Part shown: in pieces, positions 26,202 through 38,156 of the stretch
Numbering within the stretch: the first letter of the stretch is position 1
How the letters are laid out: each line of letters begins with the position of its first letter
From: Pseudoxanthomonas sp. CF385
GTDB taxonomy: Bacteria > Pseudomonadota > Gammaproteobacteria > Xanthomonadales > Xanthomonadaceae
Direction: 5' to 3'
Length of the DNA stretch: 64,000 nucleotides
Assembly: GCF_900104255.1 (NCBI RefSeq)
Contig: NZ_FNKZ01000002.1
Span: 868,001-932,000, forward strand
The notes under the pieces: generated by a model
The model's input: the letters and a program-made list of their open reading frames with translations, nothing else
What the model was told of the DNA's origin: nothing
Databases searched by the model: none
Program-made: the position numbers and the translations under genes

Positions 26202-26716
26202 CGGCAGGCCTTGCCCTCGATCTCCAGCTTCGCCGCGAACAGGGTCAGCGAAGGCGCCTGGGCGGCGCCGGCGGCCTGCTGCTTCGCGTCCTGCAGGTAG
26301 ATGCGCGACTGGCCTTGACCATCCGCGGCGGGCGGCGTGGCGCTGCCGGGCTTGCGCCAGACCCGCACCACGGCCTGTTGCGACGGGCACGCCGCATTGG
26401 GCACGCGGATGACGTCGTTGAGTTTCCAGCCCGCGGCGACGGACGGCTTGGCCTTGTCGAAATCGACGAAGCGCGCACGCGGCTGGCACTGCGGGCTGGT
26501 GCGCACGGGGGAGTAGCGGTAGGGCTGCGCCGCATCGCCGGTGAAGGCACCTTCCAGTCGCGCGCACGCCTCCGGAATCTGTCGCAGGCTGTGCACCACG
26601 CCGGTCGCCTGCGCCTTTGCGGGCGGGCGCTGGATCTCCGGCGCCGGCTCAGCGGCGCGGGCCGCGGACGCGAGCAGGCAGGCGGCAAGCAGTGGGGCTG
26701 CGACGCTGGGACGCAT
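26198..26716 (-). CDS. Secreted hypothetical protein, 172 aa
   Basis: Signal peptide at residues 1-21 (VAAPLLAACLLASAARA, then AEPAP). The mature part has three cysteines spread through the middle (QIPEACARLEGAF, SPQCQPR, NAACPSQ) and one in the final EGKACR, which suggests two disulfides. It is rich in charged surface strands (YRYSPVR, SRIYLQDAK). I cannot name a family, but the codon use and the signal peptide support a real periplasmic or outer-membrane-associated protein. Convergent with the NTF2-like gene. Confidence 0.75.
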   Translation of the reverse strand: MRPSVAAPLLAACLLASAARAAEPAPEIQRPPAKAQATGVVHSLRQIPEACARLEGAFTGDAAQPYRYSPVRTSPQCQPRARFVDFDKAKPSVAAGWKLNDVIRVPNAACPSQQAVVRVWRKPGSATPPAADGQGQSRIYLQDAKQQAAGAAQAPSLTLFAAKLEIEGKACR

Positions 26717-26969
26717 GGCGACTCCGGTACGAAACGGGACGTGGGCCGCAAGGCTGGCACGGGCCGCCTGAACCCCTCCGTCACGTATGGCGGTGCGCTC
26801 GCCATCCGGTCATACTCGGGCCGGCTCCAGGGAATTGTCTGAACACGGGTTTCGCGCTGCAAGGCATCGCAGCGGTCGAGTGCGCTCAATCGTTCAACAG
26901 GCTCCACCGGGATTGGGTTGCAAGTTCAAGCGCTTCGCTGGACGACATCCATCAACCTTGGGAGGGGTC

Positions 26970-29393
<2,424 letters not shown>

Positions 29394-29413
29394 CCTGACC
29401 TCCGCGGAGCATG

Positions 29414-29441
29414 AAAAAAGGCGGCCTCGGCCGCCTTTTTT
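29414..29441 (+). terminator. Strong bidirectional intrinsic terminator after hppA
   Basis: A6 - GGCGGCC - TC - GGCCGCC - T6: a 7-bp GC stem flanked by A and T runs, 20 nt past the hppA stop. The A-run makes it work for the opposite gene (ending 29452) too. Confidence 0.95.
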
Positions 29442-29451
29442 CTTTCGCGTG

Positions 29452-30000
29452 TCAGGTGCCCGGTTGCAGCGCCACCACGCGGACGTCGACGTCCTTGCAG
29501 GCGTTGTCGCGGCAGATGCCGTTCACCCAGGCCTCGCCGTTGCCGAACATCACGCCCTTGTAGTTGACCATCAGCTGCGAGTACTTCTGTTTCGTGATCG
29601 CATCGGCGATCGCCGGCGTGACGATGCGGTCGTAGTCGCGCACGAAGGCGTCGGCATCGGCCACCTTCAGCGGCTGGCCATCGCGCACCGTGGTGAACGG
29701 ATAGTCCACCAGGGCCGCGACGGTGGCCGCATCGCGCGCCGCGACCGCCTGCTGCAACCGGCGGATCACCGTCTCGTAGAGGACGTGGTCGCCGAGCACG
29801 TCATCGATGGACTGGTTCACGGCCGAGGGATCGTCGACCACCGCCGCGACGGGCGTCGCCGGCGCGGGTGTCCCGGCTGCGTCGGCCGCATCCGCCGAGG
29901 CAGCGGCCGTGGTGGCGGCGACGGGAATGGCGGGTTCCGGGGCGGAGGGCGCGCAGGCCGCCAGCCACAGCACCATCGGGGTGGCAATCAGCTTCTTCAT
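29452..30000 (-). CDS. Lipoprotein, hypothetical, 182 aa
   Basis: N-terminal lipoprotein signal KLIATPMVLWLAACAPS with the lipobox cysteine near residue 16. Residues 18-55 are an Ala/Pro-rich linker, a form typical for proteins spanning toward peptidoglycan. Residues 60-182 form one globular domain: helices (IDDVLGDHVLYETVIRRLQQ), then VAALVDYPFTTVRDGQPLKV, YSQLMVNYKGVMFGNGEAWVNGIC and a Cys pair in GICRDNACKDVDV. This looks like a NTF2-like fold with a disulfide, but I cannot name the family. Convergent with hppA and sharing its terminator. Confidence 0.78.
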   Translation of the reverse strand: MKKLIATPMVLWLAACAPSAPEPAIPVAATTAAASADAADAAGTPAPATPVAAVVDDPSAVNQSIDDVLGDHVLYETVIRRLQQAVAARDAATVAALVDYPFTTVRDGQPLKVADADAFVRDYDRIVTPAIADAITKQKYSQLMVNYKGVMFGNGEAWVNGICRDNACKDVDVRVVALQPGT

Positions 30001-30140
30001 CGTGCGGATTCCTGGTTCTGGTGGCGAACGCGTTGCGAAGGTCCGTCCCTGGCACGACAGCCGAGCTCCGGCGGTGCGACCCCATGGTAGCGGGGCGCAC
30101 GCGGGCAAGCGTTCGGGAATCGTTAGCCGGACGGTCGCCG

Positions 30141-31172
30141 TCAGCTCAGCACGTCGGCCAGCACCTTGCGTCCCACCGCCGCGGCCTCGGCCTCGACTTC
30201 GGGCACCGCTTCGGCCGCCGCGCGGGCTTCGGCCTGCTGCTTCAGGTAGACCGGGCAGTGCTCCATCATGTAGTCGACGTCGAACTTCATCCGCTCGACC
30301 AGGAAGTCGACGAATGCGCGCACCTTCGGCGACTGCACGTGGCCACGCGGGAACACCGCGTTGAACTCGAACTCCGGCCCCGTCCAACCCGCCAGCACGC
30401 GCTGCAGGTGGCCCTGCTCCAGGTACGGCTTCACCATCACGTCGGCACCGACCATCAGGCCTTCGCCGCACAGCAGCGCGCCCTTGAGCGCGGCGGGGTC
30501 GTTGGCGACCAGGATCGGATTGATGGGATAGTCCTGCTCGCCGTTCGCATCGCGCAACGTCAGCGCAAAGCCGTTGCCGCGGCGGTGCTTCTGCATCGCC
30601 AGCACGCGGTGGTGCTGCAGGTCGTCCGGGTGCAGCGGCTCGCCGTAGCGCGCCAGATACCTCGGGCTGGCGTAGACCTGGGTGCGCAGCGTGCTCAGGC
30701 GACGCGCGACCAGGTTGGAATCGGGCAGGTTGCCGATCCGCAGCGCGACATCGATCTCGCCGGAAATCAGATCGAGCGTGTCGTTGGCCAGGATCATCTC
30801 CACGCGGATCTCGGGATACTGCGCATGGAACTCGCCCAGCAGCGGCGCGATCTTGTCGATGCCGATCGAATACGGCGCGGTGAAGCGCAACCAGCCGCGC
30901 GGACCGGCGTGCAACTGGCTGACGGCGCTGGCGGCTTCGTTGAGTTCGCGCGCGATGCGCTGGCAATGCTCGTAATAGACGTTGCCGGCTTCGGTCAGGC
31001 CCAGCTTGCGCGTGGTCCGGTGCAGCAGTTGCGCGCCTAGGCGCGTCTCCAGTTCCTGCACCTTGCGGCTCACCGTGGTCTTCGGCAGGCGCAATGACTG
31101 GGCGGCAGCGACGAAGCTGCCCTGCTCCACCACTTTGACGAAGATCAGGGTGTCGTTGAGGTCGTGGCTCAT
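30141..31172 (-). CDS. LysR-family regulator of the RND operon (SmeRv/MexT-like)
   Basis: 343 residues. N-terminal winged HTH (DTLIFVKVVEQGSFVAAAQS, then KTTVSRKVQELETRLG), linker helix to residue 75, then the LysR effector domain (about 90-295). The tail beyond 300 is unusual: a Cys-containing EHCPVYLKQQ followed by an Ala/Glu-rich helix. It is divergent from the efflux operon, the position of SmeRv in Stenotrophomonas and MexT in Pseudomonas, both activators of MexEF-OprN-type pumps. The palindrome at 31236-31252 is its likely operator. The regulatory role is inferred from synteny. Confidence 0.9.
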   Translation of the reverse strand: MSHDLNDTLIFVKVVEQGSFVAAAQSLRLPKTTVSRKVQELETRLGAQLLHRTTRKLGLTEAGNVYYEHCQRIARELNEAASAVSQLHAGPRGWLRFTAPYSIGIDKIAPLLGEFHAQYPEIRVEMILANDTLDLISGEIDVALRIGNLPDSNLVARRLSTLRTQVYASPRYLARYGEPLHPDDLQHHRVLAMQKHRRGNGFALTLRDANGEQDYPINPILVANDPAALKGALLCGEGLMVGADVMVKPYLEQGHLQRVLAGWTGPEFEFNAVFPRGHVQSPKVRAFVDFLVERMKFDVDYMMEHCPVYLKQQAEARAAAEAVPEVEAEAAAVGRKVLADVLS

Positions 31173-31235
31173 CGGTCTGGCTCCAGGGGGGCGCGGGACA
31201 TTGACCCGCTGACGGGATGATTATTCCCCTAAATC

Positions 31236-31252
31236 AGGACTAATCAAGTCCT
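31236..31252. promoter_or_regulatory. Likely LysR operator
   Basis: Perfect inverted repeat AGGACT-AATCA-AGTCCT within an AT-rich island, 64 bp upstream of the LysR gene start and facing the efflux operon. Layout fits a LysR-type activator site. Confidence 0.7.
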
Positions 31253-31302
31253 CATTGGAGGCGTAACGTGCCGTCCATCGTCACAGCACGGGTTCCCTCG
31301 CC

Positions 31303-31530
31303 ATGTTGCTCGCCCGCCTCTTCCAGACCCTCGACCACCCGGCCTCCACGCAGGAGACGCCGTCCTACCAAGCTTTCCGTCGCTCCAACCACCTGATCCG
31401 ACAGGAAGTTGCCGGGCCGGTGATGGCGCCCCGCTCGCAGCGGGGGGGTGTGGTCAGCGCCGGTCGCCGCCTGGCCCGGTTGGCTTCGTCGAATGGGATT
31501 ATCCCCGTCGCGGGAGTATTCATCCCATGA
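31303..31530 (+). CDS. Possible small leader gene 1 of the efflux operon
   Basis: 75 codons, no homology recognised. The first 22 codons (MLLARLFQTLDHPASTQETPS) all end in G or C, like real genes here, but codon use becomes mixed in the second half. The stop overlaps the start of the next frame as ATGA. It may be a real small protein, a decayed gene, or a translated leader. The region around 31495-31535 also contains two palindromes (GGGATTATCCC and CCCATGAATGGG), so a purely regulatory role cannot be excluded. Confidence 0.35.
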   Translation: MLLARLFQTLDHPASTQETPSYQAFRRSNHLIRQEVAGPVMAPRSQRGGVVSAGRRLARLASSNGIIPVAGVFIP

Positions 31531-31970
31531 ATGGGACAGTTGCCCTCCGCCGTCCGACGAACGGCGCCGCCGTCGACGAGACCACGACGCTGCGCCTCGG
31601 CCGTTGCCGGTCGTTCGTGGCGAACGCGCAGGATCGTGCAAGCGCACAGCAGGATCCGGATATCGGCGGCACGCCACGCGCCGCCACACTGCGTCGCATG
31701 CCCCGTTCCCTTCTCCGTGCCGCGCTGCGCTGGCTCGACGCCAGCGTGCGCGTGGTCGCCCGGTTCTTCCGCAGGCCGGCCGCCCCGTCGTCATCCTCCC
31801 CCGCGACGGGCCGGCCTGCCGTGCGTCCGTCGATGACGGGCAAGACGCTGGGCTTCCGCGAATTCACCGCGCCGCACGCGTTCGCCATCGGCGAGCGGTC
31901 GCGCTTGCGGGTGAAGACGACCGGTACCAGCGCGCGCGTCATGCCGCTGCGCCTGCGGAGCCCGCAATGA
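31527..31970 (+). CDS. Possible small gene 2 of the efflux operon, 147 aa
   Basis: The frame starts ATGA-coupled to the upstream frame and ends ATGA-coupled to the NAD-binding gene at 31967, which argues for translation. The protein is basic (many Arg) and has no recognised domain; the C-terminal third (TLGFREFTAPHAFAIGERS) has good codon bias (about 82 percent GC3 overall) and looks more protein-like than the N-terminal third, so the true start may be internal (ATG at 31701 or 31833). Function unknown. Confidence 0.45.
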   Translation: MNGTVALRRPTNGAAVDETTTLRLGRCRSFVANAQDRASAQQDPDIGGTPRAATLRRMPRSLLRAALRWLDASVRVVARFFRRPAAPSSSSPATGRPAVRPSMTGKTLGFREFTAPHAFAIGERSRLRVKTTGTSARVMPLRLRSPQ

Positions 31971-32773
31971 GCCTCGACCGCGACAGCCTGACCCCCGGCG
32001 CGCTGGTGCTCGGCGCAGGCGGCAACGTCGGTTTCGGCGTGGTCGGCGCACTGCTCGAAGCCGGCAGCCCGGTACTGGCCGTCGGTCGCGAAGGTCCGCG
32101 CATGAGCGCGCTGGCCGAGCATTTCGACGACGAGCCCGGGCTGGAACTGCTGCATGCGCCCTGCATCCACGACGATCGCGATGCCGCGCGCCTGGCCGAT
32201 CAGGTCCGCGAACGCGGCCGTCCGTTGCGCGCGGTGTTCGCGAGCATGGGCACGCCACTGCAGAGCGGTCGCCTGCTGGACCGCCCGGCGAGCTTCCTGC
32301 TGGAGAAGCTGGAAGCGGACCTGATCCCGCATCTGGCCGCGGCGCGCCACCTGCTGCCGTTGCTCGCCGAAGGCCAGCACGCGGCCAACTATGTGCTGAT
32401 CGGCGGTCCCTACGCGGAGCGCGGCTGGTCCGGCTACGGCCACGCGTCGGTGACCGGTGCCGCGATGCGGATGCTGGCGCAGGTGCTGCACGAGGAGGCG
32501 CATGTATTGGGCGTACGCGTGCAGCTGCTGTCGGTCGACAAGCCGGTGTGCACGCCCGAGAACGCCGTCAACGCATGCGCCGAATGGCCGAATGCGCTGG
32601 CGGTGGGGCGCAGCGCGGTATCGCTGCTGACGCGCACCGACAAGCGCTCGCAATCCATCGTCACTTGGGCGGCCAAGGATGCGCACCCGCCGGAGCGCAC
32701 CGTCGCCTGCGATTTCGAGGACACGCTGCTGGCGGTCGCCGGCGTGCCGCGCAATGGCCGCGCGTCGGCCTGA
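31967..32773 (+). CDS. NAD(P)-binding SDR-like protein (SmeU1 position)
   Basis: 268 residues. Rossmann start LVLGAGGNVGFGVVGALLEAG (about 12-31) and SDR-like strands (LRAVFASMGTP, YVLIGGPYAE). The active-site Tyr is in SGYGHASVTG but the Lys of YxxxK is replaced by Ser, so catalysis as a normal SDR is doubtful. In Stenotrophomonas smeU1VWU2X the first gene encodes an SDR at this place, and synteny is the main basis of the call. The start overlaps the preceding frame by 4 bp. 132 bp separate it from the membrane-fusion gene, with a SoxR-like box in between. Confidence 0.78.
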   Translation: MSLDRDSLTPGALVLGAGGNVGFGVVGALLEAGSPVLAVGREGPRMSALAEHFDDEPGLELLHAPCIHDDRDAARLADQVRERGRPLRAVFASMGTPLQSGRLLDRPASFLLEKLEADLIPHLAAARHLLPLLAEGQHAANYVLIGGPYAERGWSGYGHASVTGAAMRMLAQVLHEEAHVLGVRVQLLSVDKPVCTPENAVNACAEWPNALAVGRSAVSLLTRTDKRSQSIVTWAAKDAHPPERTVACDFEDTLLAVAGVPRNGRASA

Positions 32774-32832
32774 CTGTCACGCCCCAACGTCCTGGCCCGT
32801 CCTTGCCGCATCACGTTCCTATCCACCGCCCC

Positions 32833-32855
32833 TTGACCTCAAGCACGCTTCAGGT
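32833..32855 (+). promoter_or_regulatory. SoxR-box-like palindrome upstream of the efflux genes
   Basis: ACCTCAAGCACGCTTCAGGT (32836-32855), preceded by a TTGACC -35 (32833-32838). It matches the SoxR box beside soxR in this window (44387-44406) in length, overlap with TTGACC and the left half (ACCTCAAG); the right half differs by one base. A weak -10 (CAGCCT, 32858-32863) is at 19-bp spacing. Confidence 0.65.
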
Positions 32856-32905
32856 CGCAGCCTAGCCACCCTCCTTCCACCTCTCCCCCAACGAGACCAC
32901 CACCC

Positions 32906-34114
32906 ATGAACACGAACATCTCTTTCTCCTCGGGTTCGCGACGCCTGCTGGCGCTGGGGGCCGTCAGTGCCCTGGCCATCGCCGTGCTGGCGGGTTGCAG
33001 CGGCCAGGCCGCCGAGAACGGCGCGCCGCCCCCGCCGCAGGTCAGCGTCGCCGCTGTGCCGGTCAAGACCGTCAGCCAGTGGGACGAATTCAGCGGCCGC
33101 GTCGAAGCCATCGAGCACGTCGACCTGCGCCCGCGCGTCTCCGGCTACATCGACCGCGTGAACTACACCGAAGGCCAGGAAGTGAAGAAGGGCGAGGTGC
33201 TGTTCACCATCGACGCCCGCAGCTACCGCGCCGAACTGGCGCGCGCGCAGGCCGAACTGGCCCGTGCCCGCACCCAGGCCGAGCTGGGCCGCAGCGAGGC
33301 CTCGCGCGCCAAGCGCCTGGCCGACCTGCAGGCGCTGTCCACCGAAGAGTACGAGCAGCGCCGCGCCAACGCCGACCAGGCCCAGGCGAACGTCGCCGCC
33401 GCGCAGGCCGCGGTGGAAAGCGCCCGCCTCAACCTGGAATGGACCCAGGTGCGCGCGCCCATCGATGGCCGCGCCGGCCGCGCGCTGGTCACCGCGGGCA
33501 ACCTCGTCAGCGCCGGCGATGCCGCCAGCGTGCTGACCACGGTGGTCTCGCTGGACAAGGTGCACGTGCACTTCGACGCCGACGAACGCGCCTTCCTGCG
33601 CTACGCCGAGATGGCCCGCAACGGCGAACGCCCGAGCGAGCGCGACGGCAAGGTGCCGGTGCAGGTCGCGCTGGCCGACGAAACCGACTTCCCGCACGCG
33701 GGCCTGGTCGACTTCCTCGACAACCAGGTCGATCGCAGCACCGGCACCATCCGTGCCCGCGCCGTGCTCGACAACGCCGACCGCGTGTTCACCCCGGGCC
33801 TGTACGCCCGCGTGCGCCTGCTGGGCAGCGGCCAGTTCAAGGCCGCCCTGGTCGACGACAAGGCGGTGCTGACCGACCAGGACCGCAAGTACGTCTACGT
33901 GGTCGACAAGGACGGCAAGGCGCAGCGCCGCGACGTGCAGGTGGGCCGCATGGCCGATGGCCTGCGCATCGTCGAGAAGGGCCTGGCCGCTGGCGACCGC
34001 GTGATCGTCAGCGGCGTGCAGAAGGTGTTCTTCCCCGGCATGCCGGTGGACGCCAAGGCCGTGGCGATGGGCGCACAGGCCGCCGCGCCGACCCAGGCCG
34101 TCGCCAAGAACTGA
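32906..34114 (+). CDS. RND efflux membrane-fusion protein (SmeV/MexE-like)
   Basis: 402 residues. Lipoprotein-type signal (LAIAVLAGCSGQAA, Cys near residue 31), then barrel-sandwich DLRPRVSGYIDRVNYTEGQEVKKGE, a coiled-coil hairpin (about 110-180, ARAQAELARARTQAEL), and GRAGRALVTAGNLVSAG with the rest of the HlyD/AcrA architecture. It bridges the RND pump and the outer-membrane channel in the periplasm. A SoxR-like box lies 50-70 bp upstream, and the pump gene follows after 90 bp. Confidence 0.94.
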   Translation: MNTNISFSSGSRRLLALGAVSALAIAVLAGCSGQAAENGAPPPPQVSVAAVPVKTVSQWDEFSGRVEAIEHVDLRPRVSGYIDRVNYTEGQEVKKGEVLFTIDARSYRAELARAQAELARARTQAELGRSEASRAKRLADLQALSTEEYEQRRANADQAQANVAAAQAAVESARLNLEWTQVRAPIDGRAGRALVTAGNLVSAGDAASVLTTVVSLDKVHVHFDADERAFLRYAEMARNGERPSERDGKVPVQVALADETDFPHAGLVDFLDNQVDRSTGTIRARAVLDNADRVFTPGLYARVRLLGSGQFKAALVDDKAVLTDQDRKYVYVVDKDGKAQRRDVQVGRMADGLRIVEKGLAAGDRVIVSGVQKVFFPGMPVDAKAVAMGAQAAAPTQAVAKN

Positions 34115-34204
34115 CGCCACCCGCACCGCAGTGATGGAACCCACGCCTGCCGCTCCTGCGGCAGGCGACGGGGTTGCTCTTTCTTCTTTCCAGGAAATCC
34201 ACCC

Positions 34205-37200
34205 ATGGACTTCTCCAGATTCTTCATCGACCGGCCGATCTTCGCCGCCGTCCTGTCGATCGTGATCTTCGCCGCCGGCCTGATCTCGATCCCGCTGCTG
34301 CCGATCGGCGAATACCCCGAAGTGGTGCCGCCCTCGGTGGTCGTGCGCACGGTGTACCCCGGCGCCAACCCCAAGGTCATCGCCGAAACCGTCGCCACCC
34401 CGCTCGAGGAAGCGATCAACGGCGTCGAGGACATGATGTACATCAAGTCCGTCGCCGGTTCCGATGGCGTGCTCTCGCTGACCGTGACCTTCAAGCCGGG
34501 CACCGACCCGGACGAAGCCGCGGTGCGCGTGCAGAACCGCGTGGCGCAGGCGCAGGCACGCCTGCCCGAAGACGTGCGCCGCCAGGGCGTGACCACGCAG
34601 AAGCAGTCGCCCGTCTTCCTGATGGTGGTCCACCTGACCTCCAGCGACGGCAAGTACGACTCGCTGTACCTGCGCAACTACATGCGCCTGCACGTGAAGG
34701 ACGAACTCGCGCGCATTCCCGGCGTCGGCGACGCCCAGCAGTTCGGCGGTGGCGACTACGCCATGCGCCTGTGGCTGGACCCGGACAAGGTGGCCGCACG
34801 CGGCATGACCGCCAGCGACGTGCTGCGTTCCGTGCGCGAGCAGAACGTGCAGGTCTCGGCGGGCCAGCTGGGTGCGGAACCGATGCCGAACGGCAGCGAC
34901 TTCCTGCTGCCGATCAACGCCAAGGGTCGCCTGGAAAGCGTCGAGGAATTCGGCAACATCGTGCTGAAGAGCGGCGGCGACGGCGAGATCGTGCGCCTGG
35001 CCGACGTGGCCCGCATCGAACTCGCGGCCGGCGACTACACGCTGCGCGCCCGCCTGGACGGCAAGAACGCGTCCGCCATCGGCATCTTCCAGGCCCCCGG
35101 CGCCAATGCGCTGGAGATCCGCGACGCGGTCGTGGCCAAGATGGACGACATCCGCCCGACCCTGCCGCCGGGCGTGGAGATCCAGTCGATCTACGACACC
35201 ACGGTGTTCGTCCGCGATTCGATCAAGTCGGTGATCTCCACGCTGCTGGAAGCCACGCTGCTGGTGGTGCTGGTGGTGATCCTGTTCCTGCAGACCTGGC
35301 GCGCCTCGATCATCCCGTTGCTGGCGGTGCCGGTCTCGGTGGTCGGTACATTCGCCGTGCTGCACCTGCTGGGCTATTCGATCAACACGTTGACGCTGTT
35401 CGGCCTGGTGCTCGCCATCGGCATCGTGGTGGACGACGCCATCGTGGTGGTGGAGAACGTCGAACGCCATATCGAACATGGCGCCACGCCGCTGGAAGCG
35501 GCGCACCTGGCGATGAAGGAAGTGTCCGGGCCGATCATCGCGATCGCACTGGTGCTGTGTGCGGTGTTCGTGCCGATGGCGTTCCTGACCGGCGTCACCG
35601 GCCAGTTCTACAAGCAGTTCGCGGTCACCATCGCCATCTCCACGGTGATCTCGGCGATCAACTCGCTGACCCTGTCGCCGGCGCTGGCCGCCAAGCTGCT
35701 GCAACCGCACGGCGCGCCGAAGGATCGCCTGTCGCGCGTGATCGACCGCCTGTTCGGCTGGCTTTTCCGTCCGTTCAACCGCTTCTTCAAGCGCAATTCC
35801 GAACGCTATGAGGGTTCGGTGAGCCGTGCGCTGGGTCGTCGCGGCGCGGTGTTCGTGGTGTACGCCATCCTGCTGGTCGGCGCGGGCCTGATGTTCCGCG
35901 CGGTGCCGGCCGGCTTCATCCCGGTGCAGGACAAGCAATACCTGATCGCCGGCGTGAAGATGCCGGAAGGCGCTTCGATCGAACGCACCGACACCACGCT
36001 GAAGAAGATGGCCGCCATCGCCATGCAGGTGGAGGGCGTGGAGCACGAAGTCGCGTTCCCCGGCCTGAACCCGCTGCAGTTCACCAACACCCCCAACAAC
36101 GGCGTGGTGTTCTTCACCCTGAAACCGTTCAACGAACGCTCGCGTAGCGCCGAAGAGATCACCGCCGAACTGAACCAGAAGTTCGCCGGCATCCAGGAAG
36201 GCTTCACCTTCGCCTTCATGCCGCCGCCGATCCAGGGCCTGGGCAACGGCTCCGGCTGGTCGTTGTTCGTCGAGGACCGCACGCGGTTGGGCTATGGCGA
36301 ACTGCAGAGCGCCGTGCAGGCGTTCCAGGGCGCGGCGTCGCAGACGCCGGGCCTGGGTTTCCCGATCAGCAGTTACCAGGCCAACGTGCCGCAGCTGGAC
36401 GCCGAGGTCGACCGCGTGAAGGCCAAAGCACAGGGCGTGCCGCTGACCGAACTGTTCGACACGCTGCAGACCTACCTGGGCTCGGCCTACGTCAACGACT
36501 TCAACATGTTCGGCCGTACCTGGCAGGTGATCGCCCAGGCCGACGGTCCGTTCCGCGACAACGTCGAGGACATCGCCAACCTGCGCACCCGCAACGCCAA
36601 TGGCGAGATGGTGCCGATCGGCAGCATGGTGAACATCAAGCAGACCTACGGCCCCGACCCGGTAATCCGCTTCAACGGTTATCCGGCCGCCGACCTGCTG
36701 GGCGACGCCGACCCGCGCGTGCTGTCCTCCGGCGAAGCGATGGCCAAGGTCACCGAGCTGGCCCAGCAGACGCTGCCGACCGGCATGGGCATCGGCTGGA
36801 GCGACCTGAGCTACCAGCAGGCCACCCAGGGCAAGGCGGCGCTGGTGGTGTTCCCGCTGGCGGTGCTGCTGGCCTTCCTGGTGCTGGCCGCGCTGTACGA
36901 AAGCTGGACCCTGCCGCTGGCGGTGATCCTGATCGTGCCGATGACGCTGCTGTCGGCCCTGGCCGGCGTGTGGCTGGTCGGTGGCGACAACAATGTGTTC
37001 GTGCAGGTGGGCCTGGTGGTGCTGATGGGCCTGGCGTGCAAGAACGCCATCCTGATCGTCGAGTTCGCCCGCGAGCTGGAACTGCAGGGCAAGGGCATCG
37101 TCGAGTCAGCACTGGAATCCTGTCGCCTGCGCCTGCGTCCGATCATCATGACGTCGGTGGCGTTCATCGCCGGCACGGTGCCGCTGGTGTTGTCGTCCGG

Positions 37201-37375
37201 CGCCGGTGCGGAGGTACGCTCGGTCACCGGCATCACGGTGTTCGCCGGCATGTTGGGCGTCACCCTGTTCGGCCTGTTCCTGACCCCGGTGTTCTACGTG
37301 GCCCTGCGCAAGCTGGCCAACAAGCCGCTGGTGTCCCATGCCCCCGTCGCCGACACGGCGACGACACATCCCTGA
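34205..37375 (+). CDS. RND efflux pump (SmeW/MexF-like)
   Basis: 1056 residues, full AcrB/MexF length. Starts MDFSRFFIDRPIFAAVLS, as HAE1 pumps do; 12 membrane helices. Proton-relay Asp-Asp in GIVVDDAIVVVENVERH (helix 4) and the Lys in MGLACKNAILIVEFA (helix 10). Two large periplasmic loops with the docking and pore parts. Exports drugs or redox compounds from the periplasm with H+ antiport. Stenotrophomonas SmeVWX exports chloramphenicol and quinolones; the substrate range here is unknown. Upstream and downstream genes complete the tripartite system. Confidence 0.96.
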   Translation: MDFSRFFIDRPIFAAVLSIVIFAAGLISIPLLPIGEYPEVVPPSVVVRTVYPGANPKVIAETVATPLEEAINGVEDMMYIKSVAGSDGVLSLTVTFKPGTDPDEAAVRVQNRVAQAQARLPEDVRRQGVTTQKQSPVFLMVVHLTSSDGKYDSLYLRNYMRLHVKDELARIPGVGDAQQFGGGDYAMRLWLDPDKVAARGMTASDVLRSVREQNVQVSAGQLGAEPMPNGSDFLLPINAKGRLESVEEFGNIVLKSGGDGEIVRLADVARIELAAGDYTLRARLDGKNASAIGIFQAPGANALEIRDAVVAKMDDIRPTLPPGVEIQSIYDTTVFVRDSIKSVISTLLEATLLVVLVVILFLQTWRASIIPLLAVPVSVVGTFAVLHLLGYSINTLTLFGLVLAIGIVVDDAIVVVENVERHIEHGATPLEAAHLAMKEVSGPIIAIALVLCAVFVPMAFLTGVTGQFYKQFAVTIAISTVISAINSLTLSPALAAKLLQPHGAPKDRLSRVIDRLFGWLFRPFNRFFKRNSERYEGSVSRALGRRGAVFVVYAILLVGAGLMFRAVPAGFIPVQDKQYLIAGVKMPEGASIERTDTTLKKMAAIAMQVEGVEHEVAFPGLNPLQFTNTPNNGVVFFTLKPFNERSRSAEEITAELNQKFAGIQEGFTFAFMPPPIQGLGNGSGWSLFVEDRTRLGYGELQSAVQAFQGAASQTPGLGFPISSYQANVPQLDAEVDRVKAKAQGVPLTELFDTLQTYLGSAYVNDFNMFGRTWQVIAQADGPFRDNVEDIANLRTRNANGEMVPIGSMVNIKQTYGPDPVIRFNGYPAADLLGDADPRVLSSGEAMAKVTELAQQTLPTGMGIGWSDLSYQQATQGKAALVVFPLAVLLAFLVLAALYESWTLPLAVILIVPMTLLSALAGVWLVGGDNNVFVQVGLVVLMGLACKNAILIVEFARELELQGKGIVESALESCRLRLRPIIMTSVAFIAGTVPLVLSSGAGAEVRSVTGITVFAGMLGVTLFGLFLTPVFYVALRKLANKPLVSHAPVADTATTHP

Positions 37376-37406
37376 TCCACTTCCCATTCCCCCACGAGGT
37401 CATGCC

Positions 37407-38149
<743 letters not shown>

Positions 38150-38156
<7 letters not shown>

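Noticed and set aside
32819..36046. Very long minus-strand open frame (1075 codons) opposite the RND operon
   Set aside because: Low-complexity His/Arg/Ala-rich translation, no domain; it is the GC-rich shadow of the membrane-fusion and pump genes. The same holds for 26952-29213 and 44866-47055.
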